Shown here: piece after piece, positions 7,633 through 17,170 of the stretch
Position numbering within the stretch: the first letter of the stretch is position 1
Layout: the number at the start of each line of letters is the position of its first letter
Assembly (NCBI RefSeq): GCF_017592825.1
Contig: NZ_JAGFMD010000002.1
Span: forward strand, 186,001 to 250,000
Length of the DNA stretch: 64,000 nt
Direction: 5' to 3'
Origin: Roseivirga sp. E12
GTDB taxonomy: Bacteria > Bacteroidota > Bacteroidia > Cytophagales > Cyclobacteriaceae
Translations under genes and position numbers: made by a program
Notes under the pieces: generated by a model
Database searches by the model: none
What the model was told of the DNA's origin: nothing
What the model saw: only the letters and a program-made list of their open reading frames with translations

Positions 7633-8418
7633 TCACTTTAACACTCGCTTAATTTTAAATAAATGATGGGTATATCGGTTTTGCTCTCGATTAAACACAC
7701 CCTTCTTATCAATTTGATCAATCCGTACTTGTCCTGAGGCATGTATAACCTCCCCTTCGCCTATCAAAATACCGACATGATTCATCTTGCCTTCCTTATT
7801 TGTGAAAAATGCCAAATCTCCCGGTTCATGTTCATCAAATTTTATCTCCTCACCTTTCATAATTTGCTGCGAGGAGTCTCTAGGCAACCTGTAGCCCGAC
7901 ATCCTGAAAACCACTTGAGAGAAACCTGAACAGTCTATTCCGAAAGGTGATCGTCCTCCCCATAAATAAGGAGTATTCAGGTACATCTTAGCTGTGCTGA
8001 TCAATGCGGTAGCTCCTACTTTTTGATGAACACTTTTCGCGTTCCCATTAAAAACAACATTTCCCTCTTCCTTGAAAATTGGATTATTGAGCAATGGGAG
8101 TATCGCTCCGCAGGTAATGAAACTGACTTGATGGTTAAAGAGAATTTTACTCAGCAGTTCAGTACAAATCTTATACTCACTGCTCTCTATTTGCTCGAAA
8201 TATTCTGATGAGATTGAGTGATGCTGCTTTACATCAATCCAACCTTGATAGCTATCAAAAGCGTTTTCCACTTTCACCCAAGAATTGTCTTCGGAAACCT
8301 CAAGAACACGGTAGTGCTCTCCGAACAACAATTGAGAAATCATTTCTGATGCATCAGACTGATCTGCTCGCATCGGAACAATACTCAATCTCACTACACC
8401 ATGATCTCCTATTTGCAT
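7633..8418 (-). CDS. NlpC/P60 family cell-wall peptidase with SH3-like N-terminus
   Basis: Predicted gamma-D-glutamyl-diamino acid endopeptidase acting on peptidoglycan. The C-terminal half has the NlpC/P60 catalytic signature: Cys in GIDCSGFSQ, His in NHVGILIG and a further polar residue in VIHASG. The first 120 residues resemble bacterial SH3-type wall-binding domains. I see no clear signal peptide at the chosen start, so the route to the periplasm is not shown. It lies in a compact operon, three bases after smpB and three before the HNH gene. Confidence 0.85.
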   Translation of the reverse strand: MQIGDHGVVRLSIVPMRADQSDASEMISQLLFGEHYRVLEVSEDNSWVKVENAFDSYQGWIDVKQHHSISSEYFEQIESSEYKICTELLSKILFNHQVSFITCGAILPLLNNPIFKEEGNVVFNGNAKSVHQKVGATALISTAKMYLNTPYLWGGRSPFGIDCSGFSQVVFRMSGYRLPRDSSQQIMKGEEIKFDEHEPGDLAFFTNKEGKMNHVGILIGEGEVIHASGQVRIDQIDKKGVFNREQNRYTHHLFKIKRVLK

Positions 8419-8421
8419 CTA

Positions 8422-8889
8422 TTAATAATTGATTCGTTCCAGATCTCTTTTTAAATCCTTCTCCTTTATGGAATCTCGTTTGTCATGCAATTTCTTGCCT
8501 TTGCCCAGGATAATTTCAAGCTTGGCAAACCCACGATCGGTTATGAAAAGTCGGGTTGGAATGATAGACAGACCTTTCTCTTTCGACTTTTCCCTAAGTT
8601 TACTCAGTTCCCTTTTATTCATTAAGAGTTTTCTTTCACGATCGCTCTCATGATTATAGTGAGTTCCTTGTGCATAAGGCGCTATGTGAAGCTGTTTTAC
8701 AAACAGCTCGTTTCCCTGAAAGTAGCAAAAGGCATCTTGCATATTTACCAAACTCTCTCTGATGGACTTAATCTCTGTTCCCATCAATTGCATTCCAGCA
8801 ACATACTTATCAAGAAATTCGAACTCATAGCTCGCCCTCCTATTCTTGATATTTACCGTTCTCGCAAATCGTTGCTTATCCTTCGCCAT
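8422..8889 (-). CDS. smpB: SsrA-binding protein SmpB
   Basis: SmpB binds tmRNA and brings it to stalled ribosomes for trans-translation. The 155 residues cover the full family length. They include the beta-barrel core (NIKNRRASYEFEFLDKYVAGMQL, TEIKSIRESLVNMQDAFCYF), the conserved HIAPYAQGTHYNHESDRERKLLM segment and the basic C-terminal tail (GKGKKLHDKRDSIKEKDLKRDLER) that enters the ribosomal A site. It abuts the thioesterase gene with no gap. The tmRNA gene itself is not in this window. Confidence 0.97.
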   Translation of the reverse strand: MAKDKQRFARTVNIKNRRASYEFEFLDKYVAGMQLMGTEIKSIRESLVNMQDAFCYFQGNELFVKQLHIAPYAQGTHYNHESDRERKLLMNKRELSKLREKSKEKGLSIIPTRLFITDRGFAKLEIILGKGKKLHDKRDSIKEKDLKRDLERINY

Positions 8890-9285
8890 CTATCTTCCTA
8901 AACTAGTGAAAATTTGAGTGATCTTTTCTCTTGACATTATTTTCTGCCCAGTTTTTCCAAGGGCAACAAGTCGGTCATCACAAGTCACTTCTATTTCACA
9001 AATCAATTCATTCTTTTCAAACTGTATCACCTTCGCTTTGAGACTAACATTATCGCCAACGAATGCTGGAGATTTGTGCTCTATATGAAGCATAGTGCCA
9101 ACACCTTCTTCATGGGGCTCACATATATCAAGCACAAAAAGCCGACTTGCCCATTCCATTTCTCTACCTAATACAAAAGTGCTGCAAACGGGATGAACAG
9201 GGCCAGCCTGAAAAGTTGCTAAATGGTCCTTTGTCACTTTAAACTGATGTGATTTGACATCACCAACTCTAACCTGCTCTTTCAT
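8890..9285 (-). CDS. Hotdog-fold acyl-CoA thioesterase, FlK-like
   Basis: At 131 residues this matches single-domain hotdog thioesterases of the fluoroacetyl-CoA thioesterase-like family. The segments STFVLGREMEWASRLFV and GVGTMLHIEHKSPAFVGD correspond to the family's active-site Thr, Glu and His regions. The true substrate cannot be read from sequence; a general short-chain acyl-CoA hydrolase is more likely than fluoroacetate detoxification. It abuts both tsaD and smpB without spacer, so it is almost certainly co-transcribed. Confidence 0.8.
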   Translation of the reverse strand: MKEQVRVGDVKSHQFKVTKDHLATFQAGPVHPVCSTFVLGREMEWASRLFVLDICEPHEEGVGTMLHIEHKSPAFVGDNVSLKAKVIQFEKNELICEIEVTCDDRLVALGKTGQKIMSREKITQIFTSLGR

Positions 9286-10299
9286 TTAGAACTTCATTCT
9301 AGGTAAGGCACTCACACTCTGGTCTACAAACTCTTTCTGCAAATACTTGAAATGAGCAGCCATTGCAATCATTCCGGCATTATCCGTGCAATATTCAAAT
9401 GAAGGTATATATACATTCCATCGCTCCTGCTCCGCCATGGTATGCAAAGTGTTCCTTAATCCACTATTGGCAGAAACACCGCCAGCAATGGCAATCTCTT
9501 TAATCTTATATTGTCTGGAAGCCTTTCTGAGTTTTTGCATTAACATCTGAATCAGAGTATGCTGAACGCTGGCGCAAATATCATTCATATTCTCTTTAAT
9601 AAAGTCTTCATTCTTCTTGAGTTCATCACGCAGAAAGTATAAAACAGCAGTTTTAATACCACTAAAAGAATAGCTTAGACCGGGCATCTCCGTTTCTGGA
9701 AACTTGAACTTGAGTGGATCTCCCTTTTGAGCCATTTTATCCAAAATCGGACCTCCAGGATAGCCCAAACCCAGCATTTTTGCCGTTTTATCAAAAGCCT
9801 CACCTACTGCATCGTCTTTGGTTTCTCCTATCACTTCCATTTTTAGAAAGTCCTCGACCAGAACAATTTGGGTATGACCTCCACTTACCGTAAGACATAA
9901 GAATGGGAAATTCGGTTTCGGGTCTTCGATAAAGTGAGCCAAAATATGGGCTTGCATATGGTTCACTTCAATTAGAGGAACATTAAGCGCAAGTGCCATT
10001 GATTTGGCAAAAGAGGTACCTACCAACAAAGCTCCCATAAGTCCTGGCCCTCGTGTAAAAGCTATGGCTGATAAGTCATCTTTAGAGATGGCAGCATTTT
10101 TGAGTGCTTCATCTACAACAGGAACAATATTTTGCTGGTGTGCGCGGCTTGCCAATTCAGGTACTACACCCCCATAATTTTCGTGTACCGATTGCGTTGC
10201 GATTATATTATTAAGTACTTTGCCATTGACTGCGATAGCCGCAGATGTTTCATCACAAGAGGATTCTATGGCTAAGATTTTGATTTCGGAGGAAGGCAT
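9286..10299 (-). CDS. tsaD: tRNA threonylcarbamoyladenosine transferase TsaD
   Basis: TsaD transfers the threonylcarbamoyl group to A37 of ANN-decoding tRNAs, working with TsaB and TsaE. The 337 residues show the ASKHA-fold start (ILAIESSCDETSAAI), the metal-binding HMQAHILAH motif, SGGHTQI and the C-terminal GGVSANSGLR and DNAGMIA segments. It is the first gene of a five-gene leftward operon. Its ATG (10299-10297) overlaps by one base the TTG start of the divergent tamB-like gene. Confidence 0.97.
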   Translation of the reverse strand: MPSSEIKILAIESSCDETSAAIAVNGKVLNNIIATQSVHENYGGVVPELASRAHQQNIVPVVDEALKNAAISKDDLSAIAFTRGPGLMGALLVGTSFAKSMALALNVPLIEVNHMQAHILAHFIEDPKPNFPFLCLTVSGGHTQIVLVEDFLKMEVIGETKDDAVGEAFDKTAKMLGLGYPGGPILDKMAQKGDPLKFKFPETEMPGLSYSFSGIKTAVLYFLRDELKKNEDFIKENMNDICASVQHTLIQMLMQKLRKASRQYKIKEIAIAGGVSANSGLRNTLHTMAEQERWNVYIPSFEYCTDNAGMIAMAAHFKYLQKEFVDQSVSALPRMKF

Positions 10300-13200
10300 T
10301 GAAAGAGAAAATTAAAAGATCGCAAGTTATTAAAAAACGAATTGTTAAATCAATTCTTTGGCTTGTCCTTACTCCTTTCATTTTACTAGCGCTGGTTGCG
10401 CTCCTGATACACCTACCGCCAGTCCAAAATTATATCAGTGGTCGGATCACAACATATCTTACAGAAGGTACTGGCTATAAGACGGAGATTGATTACATCA
10501 ATATAAAATGGTTCAATGCCGTTTCAGTGGATGGTACCATCATTTATGACTTGAATGATGTCAAAATGATCGGTATCGATGAAATGGTGCTCACCTTTAA
10601 ATTGAGAGACCTCATCGGTAAGCAAAACTTTGAAACCGGCCAAGCATGGGTTAAGGGTGCGGAAGTGAATCTAAGAGATGAAACGAGCAGAAGACTCAAC
10701 ATTGATGACTGGGTAATTAAACTGGGTGAGTTGCTTGCAGCAGAACCTACGAACGGCCCGGTTCAACCAGCCGCTTTCACCATTGACGAGATCACTCTCA
10801 TAGAATCAAAGTTTAGTATTTCGGATCGTAACCGGGATAGTGTAAAAACAGGCTTTGACTACAATCATTTTCAACTAGTCGATCTAAATGCTGACTTACT
10901 GAATTTAAAAGCCGTAGCAGACACTTTTCAAATAGATATCAAATATCTAACGGCAAGGGATAGTGCCTCTGGGTTTCAAATTGATGAGCTCAAAACCTTC
11001 TTTAGGAACTCATGGCGAGAGATGGCCTTCTACGATTTGGACTTGAAAATTGGCAAGTCGCGGATTACAGATGAGGTTGTTTTTGGTATGAACCGCCCAA
11101 GTGATATGGGCTACTTCTTGGACAGCATTGACATTCGGGCCAATTTTGATGATACCAGACTACATACGGATGAGCTAAGTTATTTTGTTCCTGAATTCAA
11201 AAAACACAACGAATTAGTCAAAATCGATGGCTTCTTTCAGGGTAATGTCAGCGACTTCTTTTCAGATGATTTTGAACTCCAGTTTGGAGAAAACACCGCA
11301 TTGCGTGGTTCGATTGAGCTAGAGGGACTACCAAATATCGAAACGACAGACTTTTCTGTGACCCTAAACAATTCTACCATCCATGCCAATGACTTTCAGG
11401 AATACATAGGTCAAAGGGCCTATGACATAACCAGCAAACTCGGAATGGTTCAGCTTAGTGGCAACTTCACAGGTTATGTGAATGATTTTGTGGCTGACGG
11501 TAGTTTTGATACAGAAATTGGGTCGTTTTCTTCCAATACTAATATAGAGCCAGTACCAGGCGAACTAGCTACGTATGACGGAGGCCTTAGCATGAATGAC
11601 TTTGACCTGGGACTCTTCACAGGCGACAGTATCTTTCAGACTGTTGACATGAACGGCACAATTAAAGGAAGCGGCTTCACTATTGAAGATGCCTATTTTA
11701 GACTAAAGGCAGACATTCCAAGAGTTGGCATCAATGGTTATGATTATACCAACATCGTGACTGATGGGACTTTTGCACAGTCATTCTTTAAAGGAAATCT
11801 CGCAATTAAAGACCCTAATATTAGTCTTGGAGCAAGAGGGTCGGTTGACCTTAGAGATCAAAAGCAAATCTTCAAAATTAAAGGAGAGTTAGATACAGCG
11901 CAACTACAAGCATTGAATATTATCAATGAAGATGTAACCATAGCCAGTAATTTCGACATTGACATTACGGGTATAAAACTAGATAGCATTTTAGGAAATC
12001 TTGGATTGAATGATACTTATTTCAAGTACCAAGAGAATGACATTGTCTTTGATTCACTACTCTTCGATTCTCAGAGAGACATCAATGGAAGAAAAGTGCG
12101 ATTTGCCTCAGAAAATCAATTTGATATCCAATTAGATGGTCAATTCGAATTCACCAATCTACTTGATGAGTTACAAACCATCAATGAAGAATATAGGCTG
12201 ATTTTCTCAAGCAGGCTTCAGGAGGTTGACGAGTTTTTAGCAAAAAACAAGACCAGCGAGACACCCTTCAACATTGCCTATCGAGCTGATTTAAGAGATA
12301 TAAGCCCCATACTTCAACTCTTTGATACATCACTATATGTTTCTGAGCATTCCAATGTACAAGGCCGATTTACAAACGAGCAAAACACAAACTTGAGCGT
12401 TTCGGCTAATTCTGATACGGTTAAATGGGCCAATATTTGGTTCTATAAAAACACAATCGCTATCAATTCCACAGATCTGAGAGATGCTTCCAAAGTATAC
12501 ACTGGTGGATATTTAAGCTCAGAGAGACAGCGTTATGCCAATACTGCCGAGACTCAGTCACTTGAAATCACTGCTAATTGGGATGGCCCACACATTGATA
12601 TTGAACAGAGCGTGGAGCAAGAGAGCACAGGTAATTTTGCCAAACTTGGTGCAGATATTGATTTTTATCCAGATAGCACGGTACTAAGGTTTAAAAATAA
12701 TTCGACACTGCAGGCCCTTAATGAGCAATGGAAAATACAGGATGAGAACCGGGTAATATTTGGCGAAAGACGAATCGACATCAAAAAACTTAGTGTGTAT
12801 AACTCAGACCAGTCGATCAGTTTTGATGGTGAAGTGGCTGTTACAAAAGATAGCACTAAAAAACTCGGCATTATATTCGAGGACGTTTCTGTAGCCAATG
12901 TCAACCCTCTTACCTCCAAAACATATACCGGCAATCTGTCGGGCAATCTATCTGCCCAAGACATCTACTTCAATCCACTACTCTTTGGCAAATTTCAGCT
13001 GGACGATTTGAGAGTTAACAACTTCTTGGTGGGCGATTTGAAAGGAAATCTGAATTGGAATGACCTCAGAAGGAAGTTCGACTTAGGTTTTACTGTCAAA
13101 CGACTGGACAAGCAAATCATCTCATTGCAAGGAGACTTCTCTCCTTCTAACGCCACCGAACAACTGAAGCTCGATCTTCAATTGAATGATGCCAACCTTC

Positions 13201-14861
13201 GGATTGCCGAACCCTTTGTAGAAGAGTATTTTACTGAACTGGGTGGTTTTCTGAACGGTCAATATCAAGTTTCAGGCACTACTTTAAACCCGGTAATCAC
13301 TGGAACTGGTAATTTGAAAGATGCCCAGATGAAGATAAATTACCTCAACACAAAGTATGATTTCAATGGTGAGGTGTCTTTTAAAAAGAACCTTATTGAA
13401 CTATCAGACATGGGTTTTGAAGATGAAATTGGAAGTCAGGCAGACTTCAATGGCACCATAGCACACAGCTCATTTCGTGACTTCAGACTAAACCTTAAAG
13501 GTGACTTGAACGAGTTTCAAGTACTCAACACGATCGACACGATTGGAGAACCATATTATGGAACCGCATATGCAACTGGGACAGTTGAACTGACAGGAGA
13601 AGCATCGAACCTCACCATTGCGGCTAATGTGCAAACGGCCGGAGAAACTCGCCTCTTCGTTCCCATAAGCGAGGGGTTTGATGAAAGCGAGAACCCTGAT
13701 TACATAACTTTCATAGATCGCACTGATACAACATCTGTAGATAACACTGTTGAGATTAAAGAAGATGAGGTAAACAAAATCAGAATCGAGGGACTCAACT
13801 TGGATCTGGATATTGGCGTCACTCCAGATGCCTATGTAGAGATAATCATAGACCCTAAATCTGGAGATATAATTCGTGGAAGAGGCAATGGTCAGCTCAG
13901 ACTGCAAATCGATCCGCAAGGGGATTTTACAATGACTGGCGGCCTGAATATAGTAGAAGGTGGATACAATTTCTCCCTGTATAACATCATAACCAAGGAG
14001 TTTGACATTGAGCAGCCTAGCACTATTACCTGGTATGGCGATCCATATACAGGAGTTTTAGATTTGAACGCATCATTCTCTCAGAACACTTCTCTCCAGC
14101 CTATTTTAGAGCAGACCGGTTTTGCCGCCCCTGCCGGTGAAAGTGGTAATACGGGTGTAAATAGAAGGTTCCCAACAAAAGTCTTGCTTTCCCTAGAAGG
14201 CCCAATGTTATCGCCTACAATTGACTTTGATATTGACTTTAGTCAAATTCAAGGACAAGAGAATCAGGTGGCAATTGATGCCTTTAAAAATAGACTCCTA
14301 AGCGATGAACAAGAACTTAACCGCCAAGTATTAAGTCTCATTGTACTTAACAGGTTTTCTGACCAAGGCGGCATCACCATTGGAGGAAGAACGACCACAC
14401 AAAATGTAAGTCAGTTTCTGTCTAACCAGTTTAGCCAGCTCATCGCACAACTTGATGAAAATCTTGAAGTTGACCTCGATTTGGCAGACTTAGATCAGGA
14501 AGCCTTTAATACTTTTAGGCTAAGGCTTTCATACACTTTCTTGGATGGAAGACTCAGGATCACGCGAGAAGGCGGTTTGACAAACCTCGTTGACGTCAAC
14601 AGTATAGCCGGAGATTGGACTGCAGAGTACCTGTTGACGGACGATGGTAGATATAAGGTCAAAGTCTATTCGCGAAATAACTATGACATCGCCAACCTTG
14701 CGAATCAACAAGGGGCCACTACCAACACTACAGGGGCCAGTATTACTCAAACTACCAGCTTCAACAGTTTTAGGGAATTCTTTTCTGGGGTGAACAAGAA
14801 ACGAAAGAAACGAAAGGAAACGGCAAAAAAGGAAAGTTCTGAAGCCGAAAGTGGAAACTAA
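10299..14861 (+). CDS. tamB: TamB-like translocation/assembly module (DUF490) protein
   Basis: This 1520-residue protein is anchored by an N-terminal transmembrane helix (about residues 14-38). A long series of beta-rich repeats spans the periplasm, as in AsmA/TamB bridge proteins linked to outer-membrane protein assembly and lipid transport. The C-terminal TamB domain is clear (around 1190-1480: GGLNIVEGGYNFSLYN, FRLRLSYTFLDGRLRITREGG), followed by a Lys-rich tail. The start is TTG at 10299, supported by GGAGGAAGG six to eight bases upstream, which is unusual for this phylum. The upstream region is inside tsaD, so the promoter must lie in that coding sequence. Confidence 0.9.
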   Translation: MKEKIKRSQVIKKRIVKSILWLVLTPFILLALVALLIHLPPVQNYISGRITTYLTEGTGYKTEIDYINIKWFNAVSVDGTIIYDLNDVKMIGIDEMVLTFKLRDLIGKQNFETGQAWVKGAEVNLRDETSRRLNIDDWVIKLGELLAAEPTNGPVQPAAFTIDEITLIESKFSISDRNRDSVKTGFDYNHFQLVDLNADLLNLKAVADTFQIDIKYLTARDSASGFQIDELKTFFRNSWREMAFYDLDLKIGKSRITDEVVFGMNRPSDMGYFLDSIDIRANFDDTRLHTDELSYFVPEFKKHNELVKIDGFFQGNVSDFFSDDFELQFGENTALRGSIELEGLPNIETTDFSVTLNNSTIHANDFQEYIGQRAYDITSKLGMVQLSGNFTGYVNDFVADGSFDTEIGSFSSNTNIEPVPGELATYDGGLSMNDFDLGLFTGDSIFQTVDMNGTIKGSGFTIEDAYFRLKADIPRVGINGYDYTNIVTDGTFAQSFFKGNLAIKDPNISLGARGSVDLRDQKQIFKIKGELDTAQLQALNIINEDVTIASNFDIDITGIKLDSILGNLGLNDTYFKYQENDIVFDSLLFDSQRDINGRKVRFASENQFDIQLDGQFEFTNLLDELQTINEEYRLIFSSRLQEVDEFLAKNKTSETPFNIAYRADLRDISPILQLFDTSLYVSEHSNVQGRFTNEQNTNLSVSANSDTVKWANIWFYKNTIAINSTDLRDASKVYTGGYLSSERQRYANTAETQSLEITANWDGPHIDIEQSVEQESTGNFAKLGADIDFYPDSTVLRFKNNSTLQALNEQWKIQDENRVIFGERRIDIKKLSVYNSDQSISFDGEVAVTKDSTKKLGIIFEDVSVANVNPLTSKTYTGNLSGNLSAQDIYFNPLLFGKFQLDDLRVNNFLVGDLKGNLNWNDLRRKFDLGFTVKRLDKQIISLQGDFSPSNATEQLKLDLQLNDANLRIAEPFVEEYFTELGGFLNGQYQVSGTTLNPVITGTGNLKDAQMKINYLNTKYDFNGEVSFKKNLIELSDMGFEDEIGSQADFNGTIAHSSFRDFRLNLKGDLNEFQVLNTIDTIGEPYYGTAYATGTVELTGEASNLTIAANVQTAGETRLFVPISEGFDESENPDYITFIDRTDTTSVDNTVEIKEDEVNKIRIEGLNLDLDIGVTPDAYVEIIIDPKSGDIIRGRGNGQLRLQIDPQGDFTMTGGLNIVEGGYNFSLYNIITKEFDIEQPSTITWYGDPYTGVLDLNASFSQNTSLQPILEQTGFAAPAGESGNTGVNRRFPTKVLLSLEGPMLSPTIDFDIDFSQIQGQENQVAIDAFKNRLLSDEQELNRQVLSLIVLNRFSDQGGITIGGRTTTQNVSQFLSNQFSQLIAQLDENLEVDLDLADLDQEAFNTFRLRLSYTFLDGRLRITREGGLTNLVDVNSIAGDWTAEYLLTDDGRYKVKVYSRNNYDIANLANQQGATTNTTGASITQTTSFNSFREFFSGVNKKRKKRKETAKKESSEAESGN

Positions 14862-14901
14862 TGGCAGACTTTTCGGTTAGGAACTTGAATTACTACCGAG
14901 A

Positions 14902-16200
14902 ATGTCAAAAATCAATATCTTCTGGTTTAGGAGAGACCTCCGTTTTTACGACAATACTGCACTGAGTTATGCACTGAAGGAAAACTTAAGTGTACTACCA
15001 ATCTTCATCTTCGACAAGAATATTCTGGATAAACTAGAAGACAAGGACGATGCTCGAGTCAGCTTCATTCATGGACAATTGAATCAAATGAATGATAAGT
15101 TGGCTCAAATCGGGTCTGGCATTAAGTCTTTACATTCAGGACCCTTAGAAGCTTTCAAGGCACTTGCCTCAGAGTTTAAAATAGTCTCAGTATTTACAAA
15201 TCGAGATTACGAACCTTATGCTCATGAAAGAGACAATGAAATTGAAGAGTTCCTAAAAACTAAAGGAATCGGCTTTTATACTTTCAAGGATCATGTGATT
15301 TACGAAAAGGAAGAAATTGTATCAGGCACCGGCAGTTTCTATAAGGTCTTCACTCCTTACAGTCGGGTCTGGCGTAGTAAGTTTGACCACAATCCTCCCA
15401 CTCTTCAAGGAGATGCACTTAAAGAACAAAATTGGCACCCAGGAGTGGACAAAATAATACCCCTACATGAAATGGGGTTCGAGAAATCTTCAATTGACAC
15501 CCCTAGTCCTGATCTTGATAATGTAGCGATAAGAAAATATGACCAGCAAAGGGACTTTCCGGCCCTTGATGCTACCTCTAAACTAGGGGTTCATCTTCGG
15601 TTTGGCACCATAAGCATCAGAAGCTTAGCCTTGACAGCAAAAACGCTGAACAGTACCTTCTTGAATGAGCTCATCTGGAGAGACTTCTATGCCATGATCT
15701 TAGCTAACAATCAGCATGTGGTTAACAATGCATTCAAGCCACAATACGATGAGATTTCCTGGAGACAGGATGAAGAAGGCTTTCAGAAGTGGTGTGATGG
15801 CTTGACTGGGTACCCGATTGTAGATGCCGGAATGAGGCAGTTGAATCAGACTGGTTATATGCACAATCGTGTCCGTATGATAGTAGCCAGCTTTCTAACA
15901 AAACATCTCTTGATTGACTGGCGATGGGGTGAAGCCTATTTTGCGAAAAAACTTCTAGATTTCGATCTAGCCTCTAATAATGGAGGTTGGCAGTGGGCCG
16001 CAGGTACAGGAACGGATGCCCAACCCTACTTTCGTGTATTCAACCCGACCTCTCAGACTGAAAAGTTTGATCGTGAGCTGAAATACATTAAACAGTGGAT
16101 CCCTGAGTATGACACTAAAGATTACCCTACTCCCATTGTTGGCCATAAGTTTGCAAGATCAAGGGCAATAGACACCTATAAAAAGGCATTAGGTAAGTAG
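14902..16200 (+). CDS. phrB: Deoxyribodipyrimidine photolyase
   Basis: Light-driven repair of cyclobutane pyrimidine dimers using FADH-. The 432 residues have the N-terminal antenna domain (INIFWFRRDLRFYDNTALSYAL) and the FAD-binding C-terminal domain with LNELIWRDFYAMIL, TGYPIVDAGMRQL, MHNRVRMIVASFLTKHL and WQWAAGTGTDAQPYFRVFNP. The last motif includes the Trp and Asn/Asp positions typical of class I CPD photolyases rather than signalling cryptochromes. It begins 40 bases after the tamB-like gene in the same direction. Confidence 0.95.
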   Translation: MSKINIFWFRRDLRFYDNTALSYALKENLSVLPIFIFDKNILDKLEDKDDARVSFIHGQLNQMNDKLAQIGSGIKSLHSGPLEAFKALASEFKIVSVFTNRDYEPYAHERDNEIEEFLKTKGIGFYTFKDHVIYEKEEIVSGTGSFYKVFTPYSRVWRSKFDHNPPTLQGDALKEQNWHPGVDKIIPLHEMGFEKSSIDTPSPDLDNVAIRKYDQQRDFPALDATSKLGVHLRFGTISIRSLALTAKTLNSTFLNELIWRDFYAMILANNQHVVNNAFKPQYDEISWRQDEEGFQKWCDGLTGYPIVDAGMRQLNQTGYMHNRVRMIVASFLTKHLLIDWRWGEAYFAKKLLDFDLASNNGGWQWAAGTGTDAQPYFRVFNPTSQTEKFDRELKYIKQWIPEYDTKDYPTPIVGHKFARSRAIDTYKKALGK

Positions 16201-16217
16201 ATTAATTATCTTGCGAT

Positions 16218-17090
16218 ATGCGATCCATGCTATTGTGCCTGGCTTTACTATTCGGGCACGCTCTTTCATCTTACGGGCAGGACACATTACCCGATAATAG
16301 ACTTAAAAAAATAGCCCTTTACGGTGGTATTGGCTATGGTGCGTCTATGATTGTGCTGAGCCAAGCTTGGTACAAAGAACAGGGTCTTGACAAATTCAAA
16401 TTCTTCAATGACAATGCCGAATGGAAGCAGGTGGACAAATTTGGACATACCTTCACTACATACAATTTTTCTAGAGTCAACTATGCCTTACTCAAGAATA
16501 CCCGATTGTCAGATCACAAAGCAATCGCTTGGAGCAGCACACTAAGCACCTTGCTTTTACTTCCGGTGGAGATCTTAGATGGATTCTCTCCCGATTTCGG
16601 TTTCTCTTATGGAGATGTGATTGCTAATGCTGCCGGGTCCGGACTTTTCTTCTTACAACAAAGAGCTTGGAATGAACAGCGCATCAAGATGAAGTGGAGC
16701 TTCCATGAAACCAGCTTGGCGGGCCAAAGACCCGAAATCCTTGGGAGTGGTCTTTTGGAAGAATTGTTGAAAGACTACAACGGCCAAACCTACTGGGTCT
16801 CTTTTGATATACACTCTTTTGCCAAGGAAAGCCGTTTTCCGAAATGGATCAATCTGGCACTTGGTTATGGTGCTCAAAACATGGTCTTTGCCAGAGATAA
16901 TCAAAACAGAATAGCTGGGTTTGAGAATTTCAGACAATACTATTTTGGAATCGATTTCGACCTATCCTACATCAAAACTGACAAAAAATGGTTGAAAGCT
17001 CTGCTATTCATGGCTGATATGATTCGTTTACCAGCACCCGCATTGGAGATTAACAAAAACGGCATTAAAGGTCGTCTATTCTACTACTAA
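16218..17090 (+). CDS. DUF2279 family exported protein
   Basis: The 290 residues start with a signal peptide (MRSMLLCLALLFGHALSSYG, cleaved near residue 20). The body matches the YfiM/DUF2279 family: WKQVDKFGHTFTTYNFSR and DFSYGDVIANAAG-type segments with conserved His, Asp and Asn. The function of this family is unknown, and a membrane-associated periplasmic or outer-membrane position is likely. It follows photolyase by 17 bp and is probably co-transcribed with it. Confidence 0.75.
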   Translation: MRSMLLCLALLFGHALSSYGQDTLPDNRLKKIALYGGIGYGASMIVLSQAWYKEQGLDKFKFFNDNAEWKQVDKFGHTFTTYNFSRVNYALLKNTRLSDHKAIAWSSTLSTLLLLPVEILDGFSPDFGFSYGDVIANAAGSGLFFLQQRAWNEQRIKMKWSFHETSLAGQRPEILGSGLLEELLKDYNGQTYWVSFDIHSFAKESRFPKWINLALGYGAQNMVFARDNQNRIAGFENFRQYYFGIDFDLSYIKTDKKWLKALLFMADMIRLPAPALEINKNGIKGRLFYY

Positions 17091-17170
17091 GCTCGGATCA
17101 AACCACTTAGGATACATAAGAAACAGTCTTAGGATTACGTTGACTTTAAAGTCAACCACCACACACCATT

